64,000 nt of DNA, from assembly GCA_027605045.1 (NCBI GenBank), contig JAQFWX010000037.1, forward strand, positions 124,001 through 188,000, in the 5' to 3' direction. Under the pieces are notes generated by a model that did no database searches, was not told the DNA's origin, and saw only the letters and a program-made list of their open reading frames with translations. The position numbers and the translations under genes are program-made. Within the stretch, counting starts at the first letter, position 1; every line of letters begins with the position of its first letter. Positions 12,855 to 24,359 of the stretch are shown here, piece after piece. Origin of the DNA: Phallus indusiatus. Taxonomy: Eukaryota > Basidiomycota > Agaricomycetes > Phallales > Phallaceae.

Positions 12855-13351
12855 TTAGAGGTTAAGAGGGGTGCATCCAAGGTTGATCTACAATTGTTTA
12901 AATATCGTATCCGAGTCGTGTATTCACAATAAGACAACTTGAACTTACCAAGCCTTGGAATTGGGTCTCAGCGCAGCAGACGGCTTGTGAGTTGCAGGAA
13001 GAACCACCTCCGATGCCACTGAATTGGCATGACATGTTAATATAAAATCTTTTACCTCAGACTAGCTCAGCTACTTACACAACGCTAATGGGAGTGCATC
13101 CGATACCGACCTGGCCGGTGATACTACCAAGGGCGATACCAAGTAAGCCAGAGAGCTCTTGAACGAGCTCGTTGCTGGAATCTTGGACACTATTGCAGCA
13201 GGACTGGGAGCCTGTCATTTTATCCGTGTGAGTATCTAGACGGGTAAGACGGAGGAGAAAATTTGCTCATACCAGTGTTGCATTGGCTAAGGGATTGGGG
13301 AGCAGCAACGGCGAGGAGAGCAAGAGAGAGAGTAGCGAAAACAGCCTTCAT
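12855..13351 (-). CDS. Class I hydrophobin
   Basis: Small secreted amphipathic protein of 104 residues that self-assembles at air-water interfaces and coats hyphae or fruiting structures. It starts with a signal peptide (MKAVFATLSLALLAVAA). The eight hydrophobin cysteines are in the canonical order: QCNTG, SCCNS, GCTP, SCNS, VCCAE and LGCTP. The spacing between Cys3 and Cys4 and the glycine-rich loop before Cys5 are typical of class I. Three short introns interrupt it, after CNT, after ISV and after FQGL, with GT and AG ends. The stop is at 12855-12857. A TATA box lies 75-82 nt upstream of the ATG. It is a close paralogue of the gene at 30481-30967, with the same signal peptide start and intron positions. 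It faces the BAG gene tail to tail across 287 bp. Confidence 0.93.
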
Positions 13352-13425
13352 TGTTGAGTGAGAAAGTATGAGAATAGTTCGAATTTGTGTTTTGAACTGA
13401 GGGTTTATTGTTCAGAATATCCCTC

Positions 13426-13433
13426 CTTTTATA
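13426..13433 (-). promoter_or_regulatory. TATA box of the first hydrophobin gene
   Basis: TATAAAAG on the minus strand, followed by GAGGG, 75-82 nt upstream of the hydrophobin ATG. Strong TATA boxes at this distance fit highly expressed hydrophobin genes. Confidence 0.55.
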
Positions 13434-14060
13434 ACAAAATTCTGTCCTCCATTTTGTCGTAAGGGGTAAGATTTCGAGGGGTAAACGTTTACGAAACGAA
13501 CAGCGGGTAGACCTCCTGGTGTAATCATCAGTCAAATACGAAATACATGTTCCCCGCTTACGCTTCAAACTTTCTGTACGTACCTGGTTAAACGTCTTGA
13601 AGAAAGTTGAAACTTAGTCTATAGTTTCTTTGTGCACCCTAAGCCTGTTGAGACTGACAGCGTCTCAGGACACACGCGCATATACGCAACTATGACAACT
13701 CGTTCTGTCTGCGTCAACGGAAAAAAAAATCATACCGTCCTCGAAAACTCTTGAGCGGTCATTGTTCCCAAAAGCGAACCGAAATACGTCAACCAAAAAG
13801 TCAACGACCGCTCCTGAGAGAACAATTACGATTAAATTAACAATGACTGCGATGACCGTATAACCTTCACTACGGATTTGTGATTCCCACAAGGCTCAAC
13901 ATCTCAAGGGGTTTGAAAAAGCTTCTAGCAAGAAAAACCGTTACACGCTGTTTTAATCCAGTAGGCGAGGCTTTTTTGCCAACAAAGTTTGAGTCATTGC
14001 TTTCGAGTACCTGTTTAAAGCCAAGCTTCTGGAAATACGTCATGCTGAACTCGATAGGTC
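13434..14060. other. Upstream region of hydrophobin 1, no further gene recognised
   Basis: Between the hydrophobin promoter and the left edge of retroelement 1. Short open frames at 13665-13892 (-) and 13880-14116 (+) have no motif, and the latter reads into the LTR. Probably regulatory DNA of the hydrophobin gene. Confidence 0.4.
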
Positions 14061-14065
14061 ATTCA
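14061..14065. repeat. Target-site duplication ATTCA (left) of element 1
   Basis: ATTCA directly precedes the left LTR and is repeated at 28544-28548 directly after the right LTR. This proves insertion as a unit. Confidence 0.9.
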
Positions 14066-14375
14066 TGTAAAGTCGGTAGAAAGCTTTATAATAAAACTAT
14101 CGACTTTGCGAAATAAGAGACTTGCGAACGGCGTGAAGACTTAGTTTAGAGTGAGCAGATGAGAGTTCTAAATCTTCGTTAATTCGAAGTCTGAGGGATT
14201 TGTGGCATACAAATTGAGGGTTTATATAGAGTTTTTAGATAGATAAAAAAGGAAATGGTTTGAATCATATTTGGAGTCATGAAGTGAGTCAGAATAAAAA
14301 GAAATATGGTTCCGGAAAGTGAGTATGACTCGTTGAGCGAGTCAAAGCGGCGGTCTCGGTAAGTCGACCCTTACA
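14066..14375 (-). repeat. Element 1, 3' LTR (310 bp)
   Basis: Ends TGTAA and TTACA. In coding sense a TATATAAACCC box lies in the middle of the LTR. The same sequence occurs at 27877-28543 with one insertion; no differences were seen by eye. Confidence 0.92.
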
Positions 14376-14386
14376 CTCGCCCTCCA
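14376..14386 (-). other. Polypurine tract of element 1
   Basis: On the minus strand GGAGGGCGAG directly abuts the 3' LTR, the expected plus-strand primer for reverse transcription. It contains one pyrimidine. Confidence 0.55.
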
Positions 14387-14406
14387 ATGCTGTATTGTGC
14401 AGCATT

Positions 14407-16022
14407 CTAATTGCCGCGTTCGATGACCATGTCTTCTGGTCCGAATAGGAGGTCGTCAGACGTGAATTCTCCCGTCGTATCCTTGTTTTTGATGTAAGTC
14501 ATCAATTCTTCATCCGTCATTGCGAGAATGTCTGGTTCGGATTCAGCTTCCGGTTGTATAGCTGTGGGTGCGACGATTGTGGATTCGACTACGACGTTTG
14601 TATTAACAGTTGTGTTTGTCGAAGATGAGGGAGTTTCCGAATTCTTTGTCTGCTTCTTGTTCTTTTTGCCTCTCTTCTTTTTCTTCTTCTCCTCATTTGT
14701 CACCTTCTCACGGTTTCGAAGTTCGTTTCGTCGGGTTCGAATTTCGTGATGTCTGATATCGCGACCAGCCTGGTAAGAACGACGATTTTCAGAGAAAAGC
14801 ATGCGGAGAGCTTCAGATGGTAAAGATATGATCTCGCTGTGCTCAGCCATTGTATGAGTGTGAGTTTGTCTTTGCTGTTTTTCCGTAGATTTGTTCAGCT
14901 TATATGCGTTTCTTTTCCCTTTGTTTGTTGTATTTTTGTTATTTCTTATCGTTATACACGCGTTTAAGACGTCGCTTGGTGGACGACCCTTTCCTTTAGT
15001 CAATAACTTCGCGTTTTTGATGCCCATAGCCTCACAGTATGTGGTGAGTGCTTCTAAATGTTTTACTTCGCTTAGTGTTAACCATGTTACGTCTCCTGAG
15101 TTCCATAGGACCTCGAAAAGCGCGTTTTCGCCTTGGCCATAATGTGAGAGGATTCTGTCTACTGCCCATTCCTCAGGTTTCCCTCCAAAGCCTGGAATCT
15201 GTTTTAATTGGCGACCTGGGAATCTTCTGTCATCATTTGCGTTGTGTATTCTCAATAGTGAGGCATGGAATACAGGATGTATTCCTCTTTTCTTTAGATC
15301 CGGGGATAGATCTAGTTTGAAGCTTGCGCCAGGTTCAACTACTTTTAGTATAGCAAATGGTCCAATATATTTTGGCATGAGTTTTCTTGTCTTGTTTTTA
15401 GGTAATCTTAAGTTCTTTGTGGACAAATAAACTAAATCACCCTCAGCAAATTCCACTTTTCTTCTGTGCTTATTTGCTTGTCTTGTTTGTTTGACCCTGG
15501 CTTCAATGATTAAATCATGAGCCGTCATTATGGCTTCTTTCATTTTTTCAGCGAATTTTGATACGCCAGGGTACTCTGAGTCATTGTTCCAAATTAGTGT
15601 TCGTGGCATTTGTCCGTAGTTTAGGAAAAATGGTGAGAAACCCGTTGTTTCTGATCTTGCATTATTCATAGCATATTCTATTCCTGGTAGTTTAACTACC
15701 CAGTCATTTTGGTGTTGTGAGACACAAACTCTCAGCATTTGTGTCATTGTTCTATTTGCTCTTTCCGTCGCTCCATCAGTTTGCGGATGGTACGACGATG
15801 ATAATCTTAATTCAGTTCCTAACAGCTTGTGTAATTCCTTCCAAAACAAGCTAGTAAATAACGAGTCTCGATCGGAAATTATTCGTTCCGGTAGACCATG
15901 TTGTTTATACACAATGTCAAATATTACCTCTGCCATGTGTTTTGCCGTGTATGTAGTTTTTGTGGGAACTAAGTGTACCATGCTTGTCAGGTGATCTATT
16001 ATCACACAGATTTGGTCGAATT
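14407..16022 (-). pseudogene. Element 1 pol, 3' part: integrase core, chromodomain-like region and Lys-rich extension
   Basis: Continues the integrase interrupted at 16023. After the duplicated site it reads FDQICVIIDHLTSMVHLVPT, then the second catalytic Asp (IISDRDSLFTS) and the Glu (YHPQTDGATERANRTM). The GPY-like block (KLMPKYIGPFAILKVVEPG) and IHPVFHASLLR follow, and then a chromodomain-like segment (EEWAVDRILSHYG, FEVLWNSGDVTWL). About 200 further residues include a block of lysines (EKKKKKRGKKNKK) and an acidic end (stop at 14407). This extension is longer than is usual after a chromodomain. The segment is open throughout but separated from its upstream part by a solo LTR. Confidence 0.88.
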
Positions 16023-16418
16023 TGTTAGGGCACGATCGTTCAGCGATTAGACTTAAGGATCAGACTGCTACTATAACCCAGTAACCCAGTCTATAATAGC
16101 GCAAGGAACTACTCATGCGCGCACAGTTGTATATATACATGATTACGCTATCTCTAACCAATAGCTATCAGGTGCATTATCTACCAATAGGAAGAGCAGT
16201 AGCCGAGGACAATACGGATGACATAGAGAAAGAGGGAAATAGGGCAGAATAGAGCGAACGGAGAAACGGGAAGTGTTCGGGAGAATACGCGGAGGATAAG
16301 TATGGACCGGTATACCGGGTACCGTATGACCGACGTAGAGCGCGTAGGCATCTAAGTAGGTTATACTATACTACGCTAATATACTAGAATGACCGTTAAC
16401 CTGGGACGTACCCTGACA
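16023..16418 (-). repeat. Solo LTR inserted in the integrase region of element 1
   Basis: 396 bp with ends TGTTAGGGC and CCCTGACA on the plus strand, flanked by GAATT at 16018-16022 and 16419-16423. Removing it and one GAATT restores the integrase frame of element 1. Only the ends resemble the other TGTTAGGGC LTRs here; the interior differs and lacks the 11-mer AGAACAAGCTT, so it is a separate family. Minus orientation is inferred from the end polarity of element 2. Confidence 0.85.
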
Positions 16419-17315
16419 GAATTCACCATACCGGTTTTTAGATAACGGCAATGGCCCTACAAAATCTATTCCTATCGACTGCCACGGTCGAGTGGGAATT
16501 TCAATGGTACGTAATAATCCCATTGGTTTTTGATTATCTGCTTTACTCATCGCGCATATATTGCAGGTTTGGCAATATGCCGTAACGTCATCGGTCATTT
16601 TTGGCCACCACACATTGTCTTTTAGGTAAGTCAATGTTTTCTTAGCACCCAAATGCGCTAATATCGAGTGTGCGTGTGTTATTATTATTTCTCGTATATT
16701 TCTACCCTGTTTTTTGATGTTGGGTATACAGAGTACCTTTTTACCGGCCGATATCATAAATATTAGGCCTTTTTGAACTTTAAAATCCTTGAAGTGATTT
16801 GGATTTTCTATGACATCTCTGAAGAATATATCTGCTTTGTATTTTCCTTTAATTATTTCAGGAATATCCAGTCCTGGTTCCCCCTCTGAGATAACATCCG
16901 TCAATGCCGGCAAATTTTTAATTAATTCCGCCTCTGTATCTTCCGCAGCTTCTTTAATTAATTTCGGGTCAACGTGTTCTGTTAACCAATCGTTCAGTCC
17001 GTTGATAATTTTTTCTTTCATTTCCTTATCAATAGATATGTCTGTTTCCACCTTGTTCTTCTTTGGGCGTCCACGTTTTCTTTTAGGAGCATCTTCGTTT
17101 CGCGTTTTCTCGCGCACTGTTTCTTTCTCTTCTGGTTTACCCTCATTTCTTTTAGCGACCCTTGAAGATCTCCGCAGATTTCTTTCGTTGTACATCTCTG
17201 TATTGCCGGTGTAAACTGGTTGAGATAGGTTTTGTTTTTCACCATTGTTTGGTAAGTTTTCATTGATGTATTCGCTTTCCGCTCTTACTATTCCTAATGG
17301 TTCATCAGAATACAG
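16419..17315 (-). pseudogene. Element 1 pol, middle part: linker and integrase N-terminus
   Basis: Downstream of the TGA at 17316 the same frame resumes with LYSDEPLGIV. A basic linker follows (RRSSRVAKRNEGKP, KRKRGRPKKNK, an AT-hook-like motif), then an acidic stretch. The integrase zinc-binding domain has His at HSILAHLGAKKTL and Cys at YCQTCNIC, with WWPKM between. The first catalytic Asp is in SIGIDFVGPLPL. The frame then runs into the solo LTR after RYGEF. Confidence 0.87.
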
Positions 17316-18734
17316 TCAGGATAGAGCATCTGCAAGGACGTTCGTTTTTCCCGGTATATAGTGAATCGTAAAATCAAATTCATTAAGTACGTCAATCCAT
17401 CTATGTTGTCTCGCGAATAAATTCTTTTGGCTCATTATGTGTTCTAGAGATTTATGATCTGTACAGATCCGGAATTTAATTCCTAATAATTGGGGTCTAA
17501 ATCTCTTTAATGACTCGACAATTGCAAGCAGCTCTTGTTCGTGTACCAGGTAATTTTGTTGAGTCTTATTGAATTTTCCGGACCAAAAACTGATTATGTT
17601 CGCAGTTTTTAAATCATTCCCTTGTGATAGAACACCGCTTGCGCCAGTTAAGGAAGCATCTGTTACTAAGTTTATGGATTCTGCATCCGGTGAGTAGTTT
17701 AGTGCAACCCGGTATTTATCTCTATGTTCTGATACTGTTCGTATTATTTCTTCGAAAGCACGTTGTTCAGTCGCACCCCATCTCCATGGCTTGTTCGAAC
17801 CGGTTCGCGTAGTAAGTATTCCCATCGGGATTCTTATTCCGTTACAATTCGCGGCTAAATAACTAACTGCCCCTAGGAAGCTTAACAACAGATCTTTATT
17901 GGTAGGTGTTTTCCAATTTTCAATCTTATTAACCTTGTGAGGGTCCATTTTTATTCCTTTATCATTGATTATATGACCTAATAATTTTAGTTCTCGCGCG
18001 AAAAAATTCATTTTTTCCGGAGACAGAAACAACTTTTGCCTTCTCAGTACGTCAAACACTTTTCTTATATGTAATATGTGTTCACTAATTGTATCCGAAT
18101 AGATTACAATGTCGTCTAAATATACGTCCATGAAGACGCCTATGTATGGCACGAAGATGTGATTCATCAGTGTTTGGTAAGTTGCCGGTCCATTACAGTC
18201 TCCTTGTTGCAAGACTAAACTTTCCATAGTCCCATCAGGTGTAGTGAACAAGGTACGGTTTACATGTTCCGGTACTATCCTAATTTGCTCATACACATCT
18301 TTTCTGTCAATCAGACTGCGGTATTTATGGCGGACAACATTTCGGAGGATATTTTCCATATCTGGTAAGGGAGTTCTCATTTTTCTTGTGTTAGCGTTTT
18401 GCTCACGCTTATCTACCACGGTTCTAATCCTTATCTTTCCGTCACCTTTAGCAGGTTTCGGTAATATTAACATTGGACTAGCGTTAGTGCCAGTAGCTAT
18501 TCGCCATCGCCCATTCCGTAAGTAGGCTTTCTTTTTCTCAACCCATACAGATCTTAATGCTTCTGGACACCTGCTAGGTCTCCAGGAGTATATTTTGTTT
18601 TCATCTATCAAGGGTATTGTGTGATTTACCACACGAAGCGGCGGTAATTCCGCGTCTTCTGGATTTAGACACAGATCTTCCGCCTCTTGTTTCAATTCTT
18701 TCTGTAAGTGTTCAAGTTTTTCTTCTAATACTTC
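17316..18734 (-). pseudogene. Element 1 pol: reverse transcriptase and RNase H, ending in a premature TGA
   Basis: Reverse transcriptase motifs include KGDGKIRIRTVVDKREQN, LVLQQGDCNGPATYQTLM and the catalytic VYLDDIVIYSD. They are followed by the connection/RNase H region (LLGHIINDKGIKM, LVTDASLTGASGVLSQ, HEQELLAIVESLKRF, ICTDHKSLEHIM, IHYIPGKTNVLADALS). After ADALS the next codon is TGA where Gypsy proteins have Arg. A single CGA to TGA change would explain it, because the same frame then continues. The start of this part joins directly to the protease segment across element 2 (reading VSEV then LEEKLEHL), so gag-pol was one frame. Confidence 0.9.
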
Positions 18735-19085
18735 TGTTAGGGCGACTCAGGGCACACACCTAGAGGAGGGAAAACCTAAGATCTATTGGGGGACAACGAC
18801 TAACTACTCACCTAGAGGAGGGAAAACCTAAGAGAACAAGCTTAGGTATCCCCCTCTAGGGAAATCGCATATAAGTACAGGATATGAGGCGCCCGACTGA
18901 TCCCCATGGGATCCGAGGAGATACAGACAAAAATCGAAATAAATCGAAAGATCGAGAGATCGAGAAAACGATGAAAATAGTGGAAATGACAAAATACGGG
19001 AAATGGTGGAAATCGAAGTGTGAAATGAAATCGAAAGAAATCGAAGAAATCGAATAATAGGGCAAGGCGCTAGCGTACCGTAACA
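18735..19085 (-). repeat. Element 2, 3' LTR (351 bp)
   Basis: Identical by eye to 24373-24723. It contains the 11-mer AGAACAAGCTT at 18833-18843 (plus strand) and two copies of a CTAGAGGAGGG block. Confidence 0.93.
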
Positions 19086-19099
19086 CCACCCTCCCCTTC
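19086..19099 (-). other. Polypurine tract of element 2
   Basis: On the minus strand GAAGGGGAGGGTGG directly abuts the 3' LTR, the expected primer for plus-strand DNA synthesis. Confidence 0.7.
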
Positions 19100-19127
19100 A
19101 ACAAGGCGGCGACCCGACGCCTGAGAC

Positions 19128-22100
19128 TTAACTATTAGGACGCGGAAGGAAAATAAGACCACCAATTGTTCGAGGTGCGTTCGGATGAGATCGGTAGAAA
19201 TCTTGTATGAGATCGTGTGCCGCAACATCTTTCTCTGGGACCCATTGGTCATGCTCTGGACCATAGCCCTCCCATCTAACCTTGAACTCCAGACGTCGAC
19301 GGAAAACACGACTGTCCAGTATTTCTTCAACCACGTAGTGCTCACCATCGTCGCGAATCTCCGGGGGTGGAGGAGGCTTAGAACGACGACCTGGTATGCT
19401 GTCTGGCACCATTGGTTTCAACTTACTGACGTGGAATACAGGGTGAATTCGAGACATCGATTTCGGTAGAACGAGTCGATACGCTCGAGTTCCGATTTTT
19501 GCTGCAATGGGAAAGGGGCCCAGAAAACGATGCGATAACTTGGCCGACGGACGAGTGGTCTTGATGTCGCTAGCATCTAGATAAACCTTGTCTCCAGATT
19601 TGTAGTCAGGAGCCGGCAAATGTTTACGATCATAGTACTTAGCCATGTCGTCCTTAGCCTTAAGGATCGCAGCGTGAGCTTCCTCCCAAGAACGAGACAT
19701 CCTATCTTTGAAATCATTAACCGATTCGATCTTCGATTCGGTCGAACGCGGTTCGAAGCCCATTCGAGGATGGCGACCAGTGTCGAGCTCGAAAGGCGTA
19801 GCTTGAGTGGCCGAATGAACATGATTGTTATATGCGAATTCAGCCATGGGTAGCAGTCGATCCCAATCGTCTTGGCGTTCGGAGGTAAAGATACGGAGAT
19901 ACTGCTCTACTTCAGCATTAGCTCGCTCTGTCTGACCATCGGTTTGGGGGTGGTATGCAGTGGAGCGTGCGAGCCGAATACCGAGTAGTCGAGAGAGTTC
20001 TTGGGTAAAACGAGACGAGAACTGAGGTCCGCGATCCGATATGATCTTCTCGGGTAATCCGTGCAATTTCCAGACGTGTTGGAGATACAGAGACGCAAGG
20101 CCCGAAGCGTCAACGGTAGTAAACGTCGGGACGAAATGAACCCGTTTTGTCAGCGAATCTACTACCGAAAGAATTGCATCATAACCATTCGATTCCGGGA
20201 GTTCGACGACGAAATCGACCGATATGAATTGCCAAGGTCGATTTGGAGTTTCGGTAGGTTGCAATTCACCATACGGAGCATGTCGAGAAGGTTTTGTACG
20301 CATACAAGCGTCACAAGCCTCTACATACCGCTGTACATATCTAGAGATCCCAGGCCACCAAAAGGTTCGCGATACCAGTTCTAGCGTTTTAAATCGACCC
20401 GGGTGACCAGCGAGTTTGGTGTCATGGTGTCGTTGGACGATTTCTCGACGCAGATCGTCCACTTCGGGAACATAAATCTTCCCTCGGTAGTAAATGACGT
20501 CTTGATCTTCAGCCCATTCACTGGTGTGAACCGATCTCCCGCCTATCGCCTTGAGGGATTCGATGGCTTTCGAGACGCTATCTTCTCGTTTGCCTTCTCT
20601 GTTCGCTTTCCGTATCTGGCCTAAGAACTCGTCCTCCTCCCCTCTAAGGCGGAATGTTTGCATGGCGTTGATCGCAAACATTTCGGGTCGGATTAGGGTG
20701 ATACCTTGATTGTCCAACTTTCCCGAACCATGATCAGCACGACGCGACAGACCGTCAGGCTTACCCATTGATTTGCCAGGTATATGCCGCAGGGTGAAAT
20801 CGAAACGAGCGAGATAAACCGACCAACGAGCTTGTCTACGATTTAGATTACGAGCCGTCATAAAATACTCCAGGTTTTTGTGATCCGTGCGAATGTCGAT
20901 TGGATGGGTCGCACCTTCCAAAAAATGTCGCCATTCCTCCAATGCTCGAATGATGGCCAGCATCTCTTTGTCGTGGATTTCGTAATTTCGCTCCACTGGG
21001 CTCAAAGCCTTCGAAAAGAAGGCTACCGGGTGCCATTTGTTGTCCTCGAGAGAAGGCTGAGACAAAACGGCACCTGTTGCAAAGTCAGAGCTGTCAGCTT
21101 CCACTCGGTAAGGTTTCGATGGATCGGGAATCGCAAGAACCGGTGCAGAGGTCATTGCCGATTTCAGAGAATCGAAAGCTCGTTGGCAGGTGTCGGACCA
21201 GATAAACGGGACTTCTTTCTTGGTGAGGCCAAACAAGGGGACGGCGACCAGCGAGAAATCTTTGATAAATCGACGATAGAAGTTCGCGAAACCTAAGAAC
21301 GACTGAACTTCGGTAACGTTCTTTGGGATTGGCCAATCTCTAACACCCGACACTTTCGCAGGATCCATTTCAACAGTGTTCTCGGAAATGACCAGACCTA
21401 AATACTCGATCTTAGTACGGCAGAATTCGCATTTCTCAGCCTTGAGATAGAGTTTATGCTCCCTTAGTCGTTCCAAGACACGGCGTGTGATGCGATCGTG
21501 TTCTTCTTTCGTTCTCGTGTAGATCAGGATATCATCGATATAAACAGCCACGACCCCTTCCGTGATCATGTCCTCGAAGATCTCGTTCATCATCGTCTGG
21601 AAGGTCGCCGGACTATTAGTTAAACCAAAGAACATGACCAAGGGCTCGAACAATCCTCGATTTGTGCGAAACGCTGCTTTCCACTCATCGCCTTCTTTAA
21701 TGCGAACGTTGTTGTATCCCCATCTAACATCGAGTTTTGTGAAGTACTTCGCGCCCTTAATTTGTTCACGAGTTCGGGGATTAAAGGTAGTGGGTATCGA
21801 TTTTTGATGGTCATCGCGTTGAGAGCCCGGTAGTCCTGAATAAGTCGTAGGGAGCCATCCTTCTTCTTGATAAAGAAGACCGGGAAGCCATGGGTGATTT
21901 CGAAGGGCGGATTCGACCCGAACGAAGATTCTCTTCCAAAACGCATCGAGTTCTTTCTGTTCGTTAGGCGACAGAGGGTACACCTTGCAAAACTTGGGAT
22001 CTGAATCGGGTAAGAGCTCTATTGCATGATCCCATTTCTTTGGAGGAGGCAGGGAATCGAAAGATTCTTTCGCGAAGACGTCTTCGAAATCGTGGAACGT

Positions 22101-22169
22101 TTCGGGAACGATCTCTCGAAATCCAGATTTGGGTGCATCCCTCGTATTGTTCGCATGCGCTTGCGCCAA
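19128..22169 (-). pseudogene. Element 2 pol: reverse transcriptase, RNase H, integrase, chromodomain
   Basis: A 1013-codon open frame, but about 60 codons of the reverse transcriptase fingers are read out of frame. Around 21938-21942 the frame leaves the family sequence, around 21880-21890 it shifts again, and around 21752-21756 it returns. Each step fits the loss of one base in a short run, and the three losses sum to three. In the other frame the family motif [17 protein letters not shown] is visible. Intact parts: [16 protein letters not shown], catalytic VYIDDILIYT, RNase H (VEADSSDFATGAVLSQ, RTDHKNLEYFMT), integrase zinc domain (GHPGRFKTL, ACDACMR), DDE core (ISVDFVVELPES, IISDRGPQFSS, YHPQTDGQTERANAEVE) and chromodomain (YVVEEILDSRVF, FKVRWEGYGPEHDQWVPE). 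The protein ends at 19128. Confidence 0.9.
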
Positions 22170-22950
22170 CCGCTGTGAGATGGTTTCGGTTGCTCTGATA
22201 CGACATTCATCCAGGGGTTCTGAATTAAGGAAACCGCGAATAATCGATCACCTTCTTCTGGGTGAAACTCGTCTTCCACATTCACGAGATCTGGCATATC
22301 TGGATCAGTGGATTCAGTTTCGTCCAGGGAAACGGGAGGGATCGCTCGAACTGAACGCAGGAAACGTTTCGGGCCTTTCTTTTCAGTAGAAGGCGGTCTA
22401 CAAGATCGACATTCGGGATTACACCGGGTTAACTCGACCTCTCCAGTTGAGTAGTCGATTACCGGGTTGTGAGCCTTGAACCAGGGTAGTCCCAGCAACA
22501 CTGGATATTTGCCGAGGCGGTGACGGCGAACATGACACGTTCGGAATGGGTTTGATATCGCATCACCAGGTCCACTACATGCGTGATATTTCCCGCCTGA
22601 TTGGGAGTACCATCAACATTGAAAACGGGAATCGGTTTCGGTAATCGAATCTTCGGGAGCCGATTCTTCTCGACGAAGTCCTGATCGAGGAACATCCCAC
22701 TAGCACCAGTGTCGAGCATCGCCTTCGAGTGAATGAGATCGCCCGTATCGGTGCTCTGAAGTTCTACATCGATCTCGAGCTTCTGAGTGCCGGCAGTGGC
22801 ATTGAGACGGTATTCGTGTGGAATTCGCTTGCGTCTTCCAATCGAAAGGCGACGAGGACCAGGGATCAGAGGGTTCGAGAGAGGAATGGATGCATCAGAG
22901 TCAATAGAATTCGAATCAGAAATTTCATTGCACTTGTCTTCTATGTACAA
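22019..22950 (-). pseudogene. Element 2 protease region (frameshifted)
   Basis: The aspartic protease active site is visible as KAMLDTGASGMFLDQDF. The frame then shifts near 22500, after VMFAVTA, where the next frame continues VLLGLPWFKAHNPVIDY, the second protease landmark. Another one-base shift near 22195 is needed to join the frame that leads into pol (QRLAQAHANNT). The protease and the start of pol are therefore spread over three frames. Confidence 0.82.
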
Positions 22951-22991
22951 TACATCGAATCTATTTGACGTTGGCAGTGAGGGCGCATCCC

Positions 22992-24228
22992 TTACTCGCT
23001 GCCATTCTGAAAATCCTCTCTAGTTGCAGTGACCGCGATCTCGTTTTCTTCCGTAGCGATCTCGACACGATTCTGTGTTTCCAGCACATCTTGTTGAGCA
23101 AATCGTTGCTCGAGAATCTCGTCGATTTCATCGGTCTGCATAAATCGAACATCGAATGCGCGTGGGCAGTCCTTAACAAGATGACCTAATTGTCCACATC
23201 GGAAACACCGGGCTGTCTCAGTCTGTATGCGGCGGCGAGCAGCATCAACCTCCATGGCATCATTTCGGGTTGGAGGTGCAACATTAGCAGGGGCAGAAAT
23301 CGGTGGTCGTATTGGGTGAGACATGGTGGCAGGGATCGGTGCACGAGGTGGAGGAAAAGGAGGTGGGGAGTAAATAGGGGTCCCGTCGTACGTTGGTAGA
23401 TCGGGAATGGGCTGGGTCGAGTTCGAGAGATCGGAATCGACGTAAGAGGGGTTGAAGTCGAATTACCGGCAATGACTCGACGTTGGGTGGCATTGAAAGC
23501 ATCGTTGGTACGGCGAGCTTGATCGAAGAGTCTAGCAGCCTGAACCCATCCTTCGTAGTCGCTGTAATCGGGTCGATTCTGCATCGTTCCCACTTTACTA
23601 GAGATCTCCCGGTCTAAACCTTGTCGATAATACGTCGTCAGCGCAAGGCCATCATGAATCGTAAATCCAGCACGATCTACGATTATGCGAAACGCGTCGG
23701 TGTAATCGTCTACATTTCGACCTCCTTGAGCATAACGTCCCGAAAGAAGGAGATTCAATGCATCCTCGGCTTCGGTCACTGGGAAGAATTCAGAACGAAA
23801 CTTTTGTCGGAAATCTTCCCAGGTCTCATAAGGAGCCAGTCCCCGGTTGTACTGGGCCTGAACAAGTTCGGCAAAGGCACCAGCGCGTCCACTATTCATG
23901 TAGGATAGTACCCAGATGACTTTGGTACTGAGATTCGGAAATCGCCACCGCATACGCTCATGTAGAGTTCGACCGAGTTCCAGAATGTACGGCCATTTTT
24001 GCGATCTCCGTCATAGGCGAGAGGTACAGCAGGGCGAGTGTTTCGAGACGATCTTGTCTCGTTTTGAGGATTTGGAACCGAGGCTCCAGGATTAGGGGTG
24101 TTCGGATTAGCGGGATCGGCAGTAGAAGCCTGGGGGGGAAGAAGTCGGTTGAGATGAGTTACAAGCTCTTCCATTCTTTGTTCAATCGCAGTGAGGCGAA
24201 CGATGGGATCACTCTCAGGCTGTTCCAT
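22992..24228 (-). pseudogene. Element 2 gag with CCHC zinc knuckle (frameshifted)
   Basis: Starts MEQPESDPIVRLTAIEQRM (24228), a coiled-coil-like capsid start, and continues through a Pro/Asn-rich linker. The frame shifts near 23955 into the retrotransposon Gag core (FAELVQAQYNRGLAPYETW, YTDAFRIIVDRAGF, GLALTTYYRQGLDREI). It shifts again near 23465 and continues to the zinc knuckle CFRCGQLGHLVKDC. The last frame ends TAA at 22992-22994, and a shift there leads into the protease frame. That last shift could be programmed; the others look like one-base indels. Confidence 0.85.
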
Positions 24229-24359
24229 GACGAAAGGAATCGAAGAACGAAGGACGGGGGGGTCGTTTTATGGGCGAAAAGCGTCGGGAACGTCTGAGAC
24301 ACTGCTGACAAAGAGTTTCCGAAGGAAAACGACAATAGAAACGACCGGTCCGAAGGTAG

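Noticed and set aside
22992..23010. Programmed frameshift between gag and pol of element 2
   Set aside because: Possible, but many other one-base shifts exist in the same element, so this one cannot be separated from decay or sequencing error; no clear slippery site and pseudoknot was seen.
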